Origin: CAVXTT01 sp963764685
GTDB lineage: Bacteria; Bacteroidota; Ignavibacteria; Ignavibacteriales; Ignavibacteriaceae
Length of the DNA: 64,000 nt
Direction: 5' to 3'
Assembly (NCBI GenBank): GCA_963764685.1
Contig: CAVXTT010000001.1
Coordinates: forward strand, 143,464-207,463
Under the pieces are notes generated by a model. That model was not told where the DNA came from. It searched no databases and saw only the letters and a list, made by a program, of their open reading frames with translations. Below are positions 28,653 through 39,500 of this stretch, in pieces. Within the stretch, counting starts at the first letter, position 1. Each line of letters begins with the position of its first letter. The position numbers and the translations under genes are program-made.

Positions 28653-30068
28653 TTATTTAATCGAATGTATCCATTCCCTTATTATTTTAATGGTCTCAGG
28701 TGAAAAGGTCTCCTCAATTTTAGCATATTCGGTTGGTGATCCGGTTACTGCATGCTGAAAAAGATGATTCATTCCGGGCAGCTCCATAACTTTTGTTTCC
28801 TTATTCCCATTATTTTTCAAGGCTTTTTCCATTTCCGACTTATTTTCTTTTGCAGGAACCTGCAGATCTTTTTCACCATAAATCGCAAGTGTAGGTATTG
28901 TTACCTTCTCCAGGGTAGGACGCGGGTCATATGTTACAAAGTTTCTGAACCAGGGAGAGTTGACCATCTGCAGATTTGCGGCAAGAAGAATATCATAACT
29001 TCCCGATTTTTGTTTTTCCTCATCCGACAGGGAATCATAATAATTTTTAAACAACCTGGTAATCTCAGCCGAAATTACTGATGTATCAGTTTCTGATTTC
29101 AGAACTTCATAAATGCTGCTGGAAAATGCTACATCCCTCTCTATAGTAGCATCATCCGCTCCTTCTGCTTTGGCTATCAGGCGTGACTGCAGGCGTAGAA
29201 TTTCATCACCTGGAAGAGCAGGACCGGCAATAAGCACTATAAAATCTATATCTTTATTTTCAACGGATGCTAACGGAGCAATTAGTCCCCCCTCACTGTG
29301 TCCGATAATTCCGATCTTACTGTTCTTAAATTCCTCCCGCGTCTTAATGAATTCCACGGCAGAATTTGCATCTGCAACAAAATCATTTGTAGTAGATTTT
29401 GAGAATTCACCCTCAGATTTACCGGCTCCTCTGTCATCATATCTCAGCACGGCGATCCCGTTTCTCGAAAGATCATCGGCAATTACCCAAAAAGGTTTAT
29501 GATTAAGTAAACTTTCATCCCTGTCCTGCGGTCCCGACCCGGTTACCATAATTACCACGGGATAATTTCCCGGCTTATCAGGAATTGTTAATGTGCCTGC
29601 AAGATTTATATTATCTTTTTCATTCCGGAAGACTACTTCTTCAATTTTATAGGGGAAAGGTCCTACGGGTGTCTGCGGGCGTTTAACCTCTTCCACCTTA
29701 TCGGTTTTTTCAAGATCGAGAGGAAGCGACATCCCGCTTTGTGACCACACGCCGGTAATTTTATTTTTCTCAAAATCTGCTGCCCCTTTATAAAATCCTG
29801 CTACTGACGGGACCTGAATTGTTATAGAATCATTTAAGAAAGTAATATCACCAAGAGGAATGCCTTTGGCACCCTGGTCGGGACTATCCAGTGTACCTGT
29901 TAGTTTATCGTCCTTTATTTCCAGGTTAAAAACTATTCTCATCTCCATCCCCTGGATGCTTAATTTGCCCTGCCATATACCGGAAGCCTTCTCTTTATTA
30001 TCTCCTTCAGCAAATGCAGCAGAATAAATCAATAAAAAAAACAGACTTATTAATATTCTAATTTTCAT
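28653..30068 (-). CDS. secreted alpha/beta hydrolase (dienelactone hydrolase-like)
   Basis: An exported hydrolase of 471 residues. The ATG at 30068, preceded by GAGG at good spacing, is preferred over one six codons upstream; it gives the signal peptide MKIRILISLFFLLIYSAAFA. An N-terminal beta domain (about 25-125, GIWQGKLSIQGMEMRIVFNL) resembles the lipocalin-like domain often fused to these enzymes. The hydrolase domain has the nucleophile elbow GHSEGG, the acid in YGEKDLQVP and the catalytic His in GMNHLF. It is probably an esterase or peptidase; the substrate is unknown. Confidence 0.88.
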   Translation of the reverse strand: MKIRILISLFFLLIYSAAFAEGDNKEKASGIWQGKLSIQGMEMRIVFNLEIKDDKLTGTLDSPDQGAKGIPLGDITFLNDSITIQVPSVAGFYKGAADFEKNKITGVWSQSGMSLPLDLEKTDKVEEVKRPQTPVGPFPYKIEEVVFRNEKDNINLAGTLTIPDKPGNYPVVIMVTGSGPQDRDESLLNHKPFWVIADDLSRNGIAVLRYDDRGAGKSEGEFSKSTTNDFVADANSAVEFIKTREEFKNSKIGIIGHSEGGLIAPLASVENKDIDFIVLIAGPALPGDEILRLQSRLIAKAEGADDATIERDVAFSSSIYEVLKSETDTSVISAEITRLFKNYYDSLSDEEKQKSGSYDILLAANLQMVNSPWFRNFVTYDPRPTLEKVTIPTLAIYGEKDLQVPAKENKSEMEKALKNNGNKETKVMELPGMNHLFQHAVTGSPTEYAKIEETFSPETIKIIREWIHSIK

Positions 30069-30711
30069 TTTGACCTCGTACTTCAATATTTATGCGGGAG
30101 TAACGTAAGCAAAAGATGTACCTCTTTCAATACCGCTTATCTAAAAAATTATTAAAGCATTTTATGGTGAAGTAAATAAATTTGCCAGTAAAAACTTAAA
30201 ATTGTATTCTAAATCAAATAAACTGAAGATTTACACTTGATATTAATATTTAAGATACATATCTTCGCTTTGTAGGCGCCAATGAAAAATCAGCTGATCT
30301 ATCCACTCACAAATTAGGAGGCTGAGTGACTTTACAAAAAATTTTATATCTAAATATTTAATTGTATTTAGCGGGATTAGTCCTCCCGAAAACACAATAA
30401 GGAATCATTCAAAATAAAATGCCGGTTTAAAACACCGGCATATTTATTTTAAAATATCAATAACAGCATTAAGTTCTTTCTATATATTATCTTATGAAAA
30501 ATTGAGTAACAACATAGTAACATATAAAGATGAATTTATTAAGATGGTTTGATGGAAATGATAACTAAAAAACTATTGTCGATTGATGATTGACAAGTAA
30601 TATTCTTGTTGACTTAGATGATGTTTTTTATAAACTTGATCTTATAAAATTATTAATTCAGGAAAGCTCACCATTTCTTCCTGAATCGGGATAAAAAATA
30701 CGGAGAGGGCA
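30069..30711. other. intergenic region with an orphan terminator-like hairpin
   Basis: About 640 AT-rich bases between divergent genes, with no coding frame. Around 30306-30330 an inverted repeat CACTCA/TGAGTG is visible, then CGGGA/TCCCG near 30372-30388, then a strong hairpin at 30419-30441. The run of hairpins ending in a terminator might mark a small RNA of about 150 bases, but I see no promoter I would trust. Confidence 0.35.
30419..30450 (+). terminator. terminator-like hairpin without an upstream gene
   Basis: Perfect stem ATGCCGGT (30419-30426) and ACCGGCAT (30434-30441), then ATTTATTTT. T-rich sequence flanks both sides, so the direction is uncertain. Confidence 0.5.
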
Positions 30712-32677
30712 ATGAAAACAATTATTTCATTACTTGGTTTTTTGATCATTTCTAATATTACCATTGCACAATGGTACTGGCAAAATCCTCTTCCACAGGG
30801 TAACATCCTTCAGAGTGTAAAATTTGTATCATCAACAGTGGGATGGACTGTTGGTGATTATGGAACAATTCTTAAAACAACTGATGGTGGAACAACTGGA
30901 CTTCACAAACAAGCGGAACGACAAAGTCATCTATATGGTGTCTCATTTACTGATGCAAATACGGGAACTGCTGTTGGTGAAAATGGAACAATTCTCAGAA
31001 CCACAAACGGCGGAACGACGTGGACTTCACAAACAAGCGGAACGACAAATTATCTATATGGTGTCTCATTTACTGATGCAAATACGGGAACTGCTGTTGG
31101 TGATAGTGGAACAATTCTCAGAACCACAAACGGCGGAACGACCTGGACTTCACAAACAAGCGGAACGACAAATAATCTATATGGTGTCTCATTTACTGAT
31201 GCAAATACGGGAACTGCTGTTGGTGAGTGATGGAACAATTCTCAGAACCACAAACGGCGGAACGACCTGGACTTCACAAACAAGCGGAACGACAGATAAT
31301 CTATATGGTGTCTCATTTACTGATGCAAATACGGGAACTGCTGTTGGTGATGATGGAACAATTCTCAGAACCACAAACGGCGGAACGACCTGGACTTCAC
31401 AAACAAGCGGAACGACAAATATCTCTATATGGTGTCTCATTTACTGATGCAAATACGGGAACTGCTGTTGGTGATGATGGAACAATTCTCAGAACCACAA
31501 ACGGCGGAACGACCTGGACTTCACAAACAAGCGGAACGACAAATACTCTATATGGTGTCTCATTTACTGATGCAAATACGGGAACTGCTGTTGGTGATGG
31601 TGGAACAATTCTCAGAACCACAAACGGCGGAACGACGTGGACTTCACAAACAAGCGGAACGACAAATCATCTATATGGTGTCTCATTTACTGATGCAAAT
31701 ACGGGAACTGCTGTTGGTGATAGATGGAACAATTCTCAGAACCACAAACGGTGGAACGACATGGACTTCACAAACAAGCGGAACGACAAATCATCTATAT
31801 GGTGTCTCATTTACTGATGCAAATACGGGAACTGCTGTTGGTGAGTAGTGGAACAATTCTCAGAACCACAAACGGCGGAACGACCTGGACTTCACAAACA
31901 AGCGGAACGACAAATGATCTATATGGTGTCTCATTTACTGATGCAAATACAGGAACTGCTGTTGGTGATGGTGGAACAATTCTCAGAACCACAAACGGCG
32001 GAACGACTTGGACTTCACAAACAAGCGGAACGACAAATGCTCTATATGGTGTCTCATTTACTGATGCAAATACGGGAACTGTTGTTGGTGATGGATGGAA
32101 CAATTCTCAGAACCACAAACGGCGGAACGACCTGGACTTCACAAACAAGCGGAACGACAAATCATCTATATGGTGTCTCATTTACTGATGCAAATACGGG
32201 AACTGCTGTTGGTGTAGTTATGGAACAATTCTCAGAACCACAAACGGCGGAACGACTGGACTTCACAAACAAGCGGAACGACAGATTGATCTATATGGTG
32301 TCTCATTTACTGATGCAAATACGGGAACTGCTGTTGGTGAGGATGGAACAATTCTCAGAACCACAAACGGCGGTGTTACTTTTGTCGGAGAGATACAAAA
32401 TAATAACCAACCCGCTGAGTTTTTACTTAAGCAGAATTATCCTAATCCTTTTAACCCGGTTACAACTATTCAATACTCCCTCCCCCGGGTAAGCTATGTA
32501 ACAATAAAGGTTTTTGATATCCTCGGCAATGAAATAGAAACACTTGTTGATGAAGAGAAACCTGCAGGCACTTATGAATTAACCTGGACAGCAGGTAATC
32601 TGCCAAGCGGGATTTATTTCTACAGAATACAAGCAGGTGATTTCCTTGAGACAAAGAAGATGATTTTGATGAAGTAA
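30712..32677 (+). CDS. T9SS-exported Ycf48/BNR-type repeat protein, multiple frameshifts
   Basis: A secreted beta-propeller-like protein. It has a signal peptide (MKTIISLLGFLIISNITIAQ), a first degenerate unit, about twelve nearly identical ~41-residue units (core LYGVSFTDANTGTAVG then GTILRTTNGGTTWTSQTSG), and a C-terminal T9SS sorting domain (NYPNPFNPVTTIQYSL through KKMILMK). The reading frame breaks at several inter-unit junctions, for example near 31228, 31424, 31722, 31845, 32092 and 32215, so no single frame spans it. The breaks fall at the few variable positions between otherwise identical copies, which fits consensus error in a collapsed repeat. The C-terminal domain is intact. Confidence 0.8.
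30880..32372 (+). repeat. about twelve tandem ~123-bp repeats
   Basis: Units carrying CTATATGGTGTCTCATTTAC recur about every 123 bases from ~30930 to ~32290. They differ by only a few bases, mainly in the two or three codons at the GTTGGTGA junction and just before CTATATGG, where the length also changes by one base and breaks the frame. Confidence 0.9.
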
Positions 32678-32739
32678 CCTTTGACATAAATGTATTTTAT
32701 AGGGAATTATTTATTCCATTTATAATTTATTTTACTTGG

Positions 32740-32886
32740 TCATTCTTTTACTTTGTTATTAAAGAATGACCTGAGTTCCCTTAAATTTTTAGCTTCGTTC
32801 ATTTCTTTTTTGTATTTGTTAATATCATCATCATTTACGAATAGCTCTCCTGTTTCTGGTCTAATCCAATTCTTGGAATCTTTATT
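32740..32886 (-). pseudogene. possible C-terminal gene remnant
   Basis: An open frame of 48 codons without a usable start reads like real protein (NWIRPETGELFVNDDDINKY, then NLRELRSFFNNKVKE) and ends in TGA. A run of seven T/A bases just upstream could hide a frameshift to an earlier in-frame piece. I cannot name a family. Confidence 0.3.
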
Positions 32887-33017
32887 TTAAAAAAATCCTC
32901 CAGTGCGTTCGTTTAACCTGGCATCAACCCGGCATACTTTTCATCCAAATTAAGCACCATCAAAGGTTTAATAATTTTTTTTATCACCAAATTATAAAAC
33001 TAATGCTTGTAACCCTG

Positions 33018-33108
33018 AGGTAATCCTGATGCAACCCTTATGTAATCCTCAAAATTGGTCAAATCTGAGGATTAGATGAGGATTAGATCAGGATTAGATG
33101 AGGATTAG
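33018..33108. repeat. 11-bp-periodic palindromic element, copy 1
   Basis: The right arm is four tandem 11-mers of the form GAGGATTAGAT (one with C in first place). The left arm holds their complements (TAATCCTGATG, a degenerate unit, TAATCCTCA). The arms meet at TAATCCTCA (33043-33051)/TGAGGATTA (33066-33074) around a loop containing TTGGTCAAA. A second copy with the same plan is at 50775-50877. Confidence 0.8.
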
Positions 33109-33304
33109 AAACCAAATCCTCATATTAGGTTTTATTGGTTTTTATTCGAAAAACGCACAAATTTTTATTTCTGATATTGTGATAGTTTAGAGCGATCAGC
33201 AATTGTTCGGACTTGAAGCGAGTGGATAATTGTCTGATGGGAGGCAGGGATATTTTGTAACGAACTCCTGATGCAGGTTAAAATAAAGAAACTAAATCTG
33301 ATAT

Positions 33305-34891
33305 CTATTTCATCAGAACAATTTTGCGTGACAGGGATTGGCTCTCCGATCTTAAAGTAACTATATAAATTCCTGAGGGGAGATCTGCACCATCAAGCTT
33401 CACGGTATACCGGCCTTCACGAAGAGTGCTTTTCTGCAGAACTTTTATTTCTTCCCCGAGAATATTATAGAGGATCAGACTGATCTCTCTTTCAGCAGGA
33501 AGTGTAAACTCAATTGTGGTAACAGGATTAAATGGATTCGGATAATTCGGCAGCAGCTGCATAGTTTCCGGATTAACCGGGTTATCGGCTGATAGAGGAT
33601 CAAAAATTAAAATCAATCCTGTGGTATCTGTATGAGCGGGATCGATCACAAAAGGACCTGAATAAGCATTATCGTATCCTAATTTAGATCCTATTAATCT
33701 GTATGTCCCGTAAGGAAGAAATGACAGATTAAAGCTGCCCGATTCGTCTGCCAATCCATAAGAGTATAGCAGGTTGTTATTAAGCGACTCTACAAAGATC
33801 ATTACATCAGAAACCTGTGCAGGATCACCAAATGAAACCGATCCACCCACAAAACCTCCGCCGATCGAAGAATCCCTGGGCATCGGTATATTAACTCCGC
33901 TCAACGAAGTACTTATATAAATGGAGTCCGCCTGCTGCCAGAAAGCCGGGTGTGTATTTCCTGCAGTATAATATGCCGGAACATAGTAATCTGAAAATGA
34001 CTGAATATAATAGTAATCGGCATCGATGATATTATCCACATGATAAGTTCCGTCGTTGCTAACAAATGCAGTGTATACTTCTCCGGGAAGTGCTTCAATA
34101 TTACCGCTAACCGGCTTTGCAGGATTGTGAGTGCCTTTCCGTATTACTACCGCACCTCTTAATAAGTATGTATTGGCAATCGAATCAATCAGTTTTCCTT
34201 CTACTGAAATCCCCGTCGACTGCATAATATTCAGCCTGATATCAGCCGCAGAAACTGAATCCGCCGTAACCCTGATGCTCTTTGCGGTAAATGGATCATA
34301 AGAGGAGTCGTGAAAACTCACATAATAAGATGGTTTTTCTGCCGCGGCAATATAACTGCCGGGAGGAAGTTCTTTAACATAATGCCCTTGTGCATCTGTA
34401 TGTGCAGTATCAATTACAAAAGTTCCCTCGTAGAAAAAATTTACTACTGCATCGTTAATGGGGAGCGTTCCATCGGTAACATATCCATTAAGAGTACCGA
34501 ACCTGTAATCATCATCAAAATAATCAATTTTTATATGTGCATCCTCTATGGGATTTACCCCGTTATTGTAGACGAACATAGTATCAACGGTATCGACACT
34601 TGCAACATAAAGATAACCTGCAAGTATACAGTCCATCTTCACGCTGTCACCGGGATTGATAGTAAAAGGATACCTGGCATAACCATCGAATCTTAAAAAG
34701 TATATATAATTGCCGTAGGTTATATTTTGAATAACCAGCGGCTCGTCCCCTTCATTTATGAAGTAGACCAGCTCCAGCCTGTTAAACATATCCTCAAATT
34801 CTATATCGTGCGGTCTGATATCAAGACGCGGCTGTGCATCAACCGTCTGAGCGGATATAAAAATGCATATAGCTGCTAGCAACCATTTCAT
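33305..34891 (-). CDS. T9SS-exported protein with carboxypeptidase-regulatory-like domains
   Basis: A secreted multidomain surface protein. The frame opens at 34954, but the ATG at 34891 gives a clean signal peptide (MKWLLAAICIFISAQTVDA). After a beta-sandwich sensor-like region come at least two domains of the carboxypeptidase regulatory/CNA-B type (TDGTLPINDAVVNFFYEGTF and SFNLSFLPYGTYRLIGSKLG). The protein ends in a T9SS sorting domain with NYPNPFNPVTTIEF and RKIVLMK. It diverges from the ECF sigma gene with about 64 bases between starts, so it could be a target of that sigma factor, though this is only positional. Confidence 0.85.
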   Translation of the reverse strand: MKWLLAAICIFISAQTVDAQPRLDIRPHDIEFEDMFNRLELVYFINEGDEPLVIQNITYGNYIYFLRFDGYARYPFTINPGDSVKMDCILAGYLYVASVDTVDTMFVYNNGVNPIEDAHIKIDYFDDDYRFGTLNGYVTDGTLPINDAVVNFFYEGTFVIDTAHTDAQGHYVKELPPGSYIAAAEKPSYYVSFHDSSYDPFTAKSIRVTADSVSAADIRLNIMQSTGISVEGKLIDSIANTYLLRGAVVIRKGTHNPAKPVSGNIEALPGEVYTAFVSNDGTYHVDNIIDADYYYIQSFSDYYVPAYYTAGNTHPAFWQQADSIYISTSLSGVNIPMPRDSSIGGGFVGGSVSFGDPAQVSDVMIFVESLNNNLLYSYGLADESGSFNLSFLPYGTYRLIGSKLGYDNAYSGPFVIDPAHTDTTGLILIFDPLSADNPVNPETMQLLPNYPNPFNPVTTIEFTLPAEREISLILYNILGEEIKVLQKSTLREGRYTVKLDGADLPSGIYIVTLRSESQSLSRKIVLMK

Positions 34892-34955
34892 ATTGTTAAA
34901 AATCGGTATATTAACTATAATAATTAGTACTCTTAATATATTAATTAGTGACATT
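34892..34955. promoter_or_regulatory. divergent promoter region between T9SS cargo gene and ECF sigma gene
   Basis: Sixty-four AT-rich bases separate the two starts. Autoregulation by the ECF sigma factor would place its own promoter here. I cannot pick -35 and -10 boxes reliably by eye. Confidence 0.35.
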
Positions 34956-35513
34956 TTGAAATACGAGAATTTAAATTACATAAATTTTTCTCAAAAGGAA
35001 CTAGGGGATATTTTCATTTCTGCCAAATCGGGAGATTCAAAAGCATTCGAGAAATTATCAGGTTACCTGCGGCACATTTCTTACAGCTATTTTGAATCGA
35101 AATACCGCCAGGGCAAAATTCTGAATCTGGATGATGCAGAAGACCTTACCAATAATGTGTACCTTTCATTTGCCGAACAATACCATAATATTGAGAATAT
35201 TGAATTCTGGCTGAGAAGAGTGCTTTTTCTGAATTTTATCAACTGGTATAAGAAATCAAAAGAGAAAAAGGTCTATGAGCTTGAAGAAGCCCGCTATATA
35301 GAGCATAAGGAGACTAACCCGGGGGACGTTGTAGATGCTCATAATATGCTTGAAGCCGTGGAAAAGCTGAGCGAAGAAAAGCAGAGAATAATCAAAATGA
35401 GGTTCTGGGAGAACTTAAAATTTGCTGAAATAGCCGAAATACTGAATAAATCAGAGGATGCTGTCAAAAAGAAGTTCTACCGGACGATTGAGGAGCTTAA
35501 AGGAAGTTTTTAA
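34956..35513 (+). CDS. ECF-type RNA polymerase sigma factor
   Basis: An extracytoplasmic-function sigma factor of about 185 residues. Region 2 is visible around LDDAEDLTNNVYLSFAEQ and FWLRRVLFLNFINWYKK, and region 4 around EEKQRIIKMRFWENLKFAEI with its helix-turn-helix (AEILNKSEDAVKKKFYRTIE). The open frame extends to 34863, but those codons overlap the divergent gene and look non-coding. A TTG at 34956 gives the normal length. It is followed 56 bases later by a zinc-type anti-sigma gene, the standard partner. Confidence 0.88.
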   Translation: MKYENLNYINFSQKELGDIFISAKSGDSKAFEKLSGYLRHISYSYFESKYRQGKILNLDDAEDLTNNVYLSFAEQYHNIENIEFWLRRVLFLNFINWYKKSKEKKVYELEEARYIEHKETNPGDVVDAHNMLEAVEKLSEEKQRIIKMRFWENLKFAEIAEILNKSEDAVKKKFYRTIEELKGSF

Positions 35514-35569
35514 TGTCACTATTATCATTTTATACTTACTAATTCAGTGTATTAATAAACAAAAACGTA

Positions 35570-36532
35570 ATGGAAAATTTCGACAAAATATTAGAGCTGC
35601 TGGAAAAAAGGAAGTTGACTTTTGAAGAAGAAAAAGAACTTGATTCGTTAAGAAAGGATAAACAGTCAGCGGATTTTATATCAGGCTACCTGCAGGTCAA
35701 AGATGCCCTTAACCTGAGCCACATCAGTACCGATGATCTGGCAGATTATATACTTTATGAAAAGGGCAATTCTGATAAGGATATCTCCTACCGCCTGCCG
35801 GCAATAGGAGCCCACCTTAAAGAATGCAGGATCTGCTCAGTGCAGCTGAATGAGTTAAGGGATGAATATCAGAATATAGAGGGCTTCCTGGCTGATAATC
35901 TATACTCCGATTCAAAAGCAAACCAACCGGCTGCTGTACATATGCCGGTCAATAAATTATACCCGAAAGGTTTCAGACCCTTATATGCAATGGCAGGGGT
36001 ATTTGTTGTCGGTCTCATATACGTCGTTTTATTAGCCGTCTCCGGAATAACCACTCCTGATAATTATAAATATGCAGCCATTACAGATCTTTCCGAAGAT
36101 TATCTAACCCGCGGCAGGAATACTGAACTCTTTCTTAAAAGTTTTGAGGCAATTGAATCAGAAAATTACCCACGGGCGGTTGAATATCTGAAGCAGGATA
36201 TCAGACATAATATCAACGATGAGACAATTTTTTATTCATACTATGTACTTGGATTGACATATCTCGAAATGTCCGAAAGCAGGGTACTGGGTTTGTTCCC
36301 ATCCTACGATCATAATTATGCAGTAGAGGGAATAAATAATCTTCAGCGTTCGGTTGATCTGAATACGTCCGGCAGATTCGATAATATTAAGCTTGATGCC
36401 TATTTTTATCTTGCAAAAGGGAACCTGATGTTAAACAAAGAAAAAACTGCTAAAGATTACCTGAAGCTCGTGATCTCCCAAAAAGGGGGGAAGATGAATG
36501 AAGCTGCAGGAATTCTAAATGAACTGGAGTAG
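35570..36532 (+). CDS. membrane anti-sigma factor with ZAS motif and exported TPR-like domain
   Basis: A 320-residue single-span protein. The cytoplasmic N-terminal part contains AHLKECRIC, the His-x3-Cys-x2-Cys motif of zinc-binding anti-sigma factors (His82, Cys86, Cys89). One membrane helix lies at about 137-160 (FVVGLIYVVLLAVSG). The ~160 residues beyond it look like TPR repeats (YYVLGLTYLEMSE, AYFYLAKGNLMLNKEKTAKD) and should be extracytoplasmic. Its position between the ECF sigma gene and a TPR-CHAT protease gene (ten bases downstream) suggests it holds the sigma factor and is released by cleavage or by TPR-TPR contact. Confidence 0.85.
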   Translation: MENFDKILELLEKRKLTFEEEKELDSLRKDKQSADFISGYLQVKDALNLSHISTDDLADYILYEKGNSDKDISYRLPAIGAHLKECRICSVQLNELRDEYQNIEGFLADNLYSDSKANQPAAVHMPVNKLYPKGFRPLYAMAGVFVVGLIYVVLLAVSGITTPDNYKYAAITDLSEDYLTRGRNTELFLKSFEAIESENYPRAVEYLKQDIRHNINDETIFYSYYVLGLTYLEMSESRVLGLFPSYDHNYAVEGINNLQRSVDLNTSGRFDNIKLDAYFYLAKGNLMLNKEKTAKDYLKLVISQKGGKMNEAAGILNELE

Positions 36533-36542
36533 TTAGTGCCAA

Positions 36543-39500
36543 ATGGTACTTCAAAAAAGTATTATATTAGTTTTTCTTCTCCTCTTTATACAGCCGGCGG
36601 ATGATAAGAAACCTCAGGACTCCGGATCTGTTAAGAAACTAATTATCGGTTCTGAATTAAATAAAGAAAATCTCCGCCTGACAGAGATCAGTATCAACGA
36701 TGCCGATACATCTACACTTGTCCTGTTCTCAAATGATCTTCTCCCCGGATGGCAAAAGGCTTACCTTCAGTGCCTGATCCTGAAAAAGGAAGGGAAGTCC
36801 TCAGAGATCTATGACTCTTTAATCAGCTATATCGATCAAAAACCTGATTATCTTCCCTATTACGATCTGCTGGTATCCTCTGCTGGCGCTGAAAACCGGC
36901 TGACCTTTATCGACAAGCTGATTTCAGAAAAAGAATTCGACCCTGTTGTTAAACATTATCTCAGTTCCCTGCTGCTTAAAGGAAAAGCAGAGTACCAGGC
37001 TGCCATTGCCGATGCATTGAAAGCAGATGAACTTTCTCCCCACAATTATTACCTGATATATAATTTATACGATATTTACCGGCATACAGGAAACTACGAG
37101 AAAGGAATGGAGTATGTGCTCAAGATCTTTAATCAGAGAAACCTCCTTCCTGCTGACCGAGCGGAAGCAAATTATGCCGCCGGTACACTCTTATTCAATT
37201 CAGGAATATACAGCGATGCCGAAAAATATTATATCCGCGGTAACCAGATAGCCTCAGATAATAAATTATATACGCAGATGGCAAAAGGGGATATAAATAT
37301 CGGCATTATCGAGGATCTGAATGGAAATACTGATGATGCCAGACTGCATTTCAAAAAGGCACTTGATATTGCGCGCAGCATCAGTAACCTGGCTATGGAA
37401 GCCCACGCATTATCGGAACTCGGGGTCTCCTATTCCTTCACAAATGATCTTGTCTCCGCCAAGTTGAATTACCTGGAGAGCTATCACCTATTTAAGAGAC
37501 TTGGAGAGAGGCAGAGACTTTCATATTTATCCGAAAACCTCGGTAAAATATATCTGCAGCTTTTTGATTACAACTCAGCCTTAAAATATTATGAGGATGG
37601 AGTACAGTTTGCAGGAGATAACAGACGGGCACAGGTGCTGAATCTTACCGGGATGGCAGATGTTTATGCAAACCTTTCCAATTATACCAAGGCGCTCCTC
37701 TATTATAAGGAAGCTGAGAAGATAGCCTCGGAAATAAAAGAAGCCAGTCTTACCGCCGAGATAAATCTTGGGATGGGAATACTGAACTATAACCTTAACA
37801 GGAATGGCAATGCCTTAAGATATTTATCTGCTGCCGGAAACTATTCTGCAGAAGCCGGGGATATTTACCTCTCTGCAAGAATATGCAGGGAGATGGGACA
37901 AATCTATACGGATTCGGATTCTCTTGATAAAGCGGAAAGTCTTTTCCTGAAGGCTCAGGAACTTGCGGTACAAAGCAGGGATGCATATCTCCGGGCTCAG
38001 ACCCTTATAGATCTTGGTAATATCAAAGGTTTAAGAAAAGAGTATAATTCTGCCCTGGAGAAAATCGACAGCGGCTTGAGACTTGCACAATCTAATGGAT
38101 ATGATTACTTAACAGCACTTGGAAAATATACTCGCGGCGAGGTATGCCTCAATTCAGGGGATTTCGCTGCTGCTAAGAGTGCACTGCTGGCAAGTGCCGC
38201 TCTTTCTGAAAAACTGAATGAACAGAATCTTAGTATAGCATCAAACCAGGCGCTTGCCGAGCTTTATGATAAACACGGATTTACAGAAGCCGCATCTTCA
38301 CATTATATCTCTGCTATGCAGCTTATAGATAATGTTTCTGCTTCATTGTTCGGAAATGAGGATATCCAGATATCCTATTTCTCCGGCAAAAGAGACCTCT
38401 ATGATTCCTATGCAGGTTTTCTTCTCGATAAAAAATATTATGCAAATGCCTTTGAAGTAATTGATAAATCACGTTCAAGATCAACAGTACAGCATCTTAA
38501 CAATCTAAAGATCAGGGAGTATGTAAAGGACCAGGATCAGCTGAACAGGATCTACGAGTACGACTGGATACTTAACTCAGGTGTTTATGAAGAAGACAAA
38601 ACCGACTCGGTGCGCTACCTGGATTCAAAGCTCAAAAAGGAAATTACAAAGAAGTACCCCTCTCTTGCAGGGTACCTGGATAAGAAAAAATTTCTTGAAG
38701 TAAACGATATACAAGATAAGCTTAATGACGACGAAAATATTCTCTCCATCTACACGATGGATTCAGGAACTTATATATTCGTAATATCAAAAAATCATTT
38801 TCATTATAATTTTGTTCCTTTAGGGGAATCCAAAATAGATAATCTTATAAAAGCCGTATCACCATATTTTAATTACGCAGGTGAGGGAGCTTACTTTAAT
38901 CAACATCTGTTTTCTTACAATGCACGGGCTGCGTATCAGCTTTACGACCAGGTATTTAAAGAAGCATTTAAGAATATTCCCGAAGGTAAGAAACTGATAA
39001 TTTCCCCATCTGCTGAATTTGCTTCTTTCCCCTTCGAGTTTCTTGTTAAGTCTTTCGATGAGAAAGGGAGTCCGTATGATTATAAAAACCAGGATTACCT
39101 CCTTGCTCATTACACCATTTCATATACTCCTTCTGTAAACACATACATCGGGCAGAAACAGAACAGGCTGAAGAATAATAACAGGGTGCTTGTTGTGGGC
39201 AATCCTTCTATCAACAGGCAGCTGGAGGGATATGCCGAACGGAGAGGTCTGCTTGATGAAACAGGCGGCATACCACGCGATATACCGCTTCTCCCGCTTA
39301 AATATTCTGCCGAGGAGGTAAGCGAGGTAAGCAGCATCCTTAATGCAGATAAAATATTACTGGCTAACAGTGCAACCGAAAGCAATTTTAAGAACAATGC
39401 ATCATTCAGCAGGATTATACATTTATCAACGCATTCATTCCTTTATAATAAGCAGCCGGTTATCTTCTTCTCGAATTCATATGATGCTGAAAATGACGGC

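Larger units (their letters stand above)
32678..33304. other. intergenic region with palindromic element and possible gene remnant
   Basis: About 630 bases between convergent genes. It contains a short gene-like remnant on the minus strand (32740-32886) and the 11-bp-periodic palindrome at 33018-33108. Otherwise it is AT-rich with no further coding signal. Confidence 0.5.

Noticed and set aside
31050..32103. Antisense open frames in the 123-bp repeat region
   Set aside because: They are mirror frames of the repeat and encode only repetitive complements of the BNR unit.
33018..33108. CRISPR-like short repeats
   Set aside because: The 11-bp units have no spacers and are arranged as an inverted pair around a loop.
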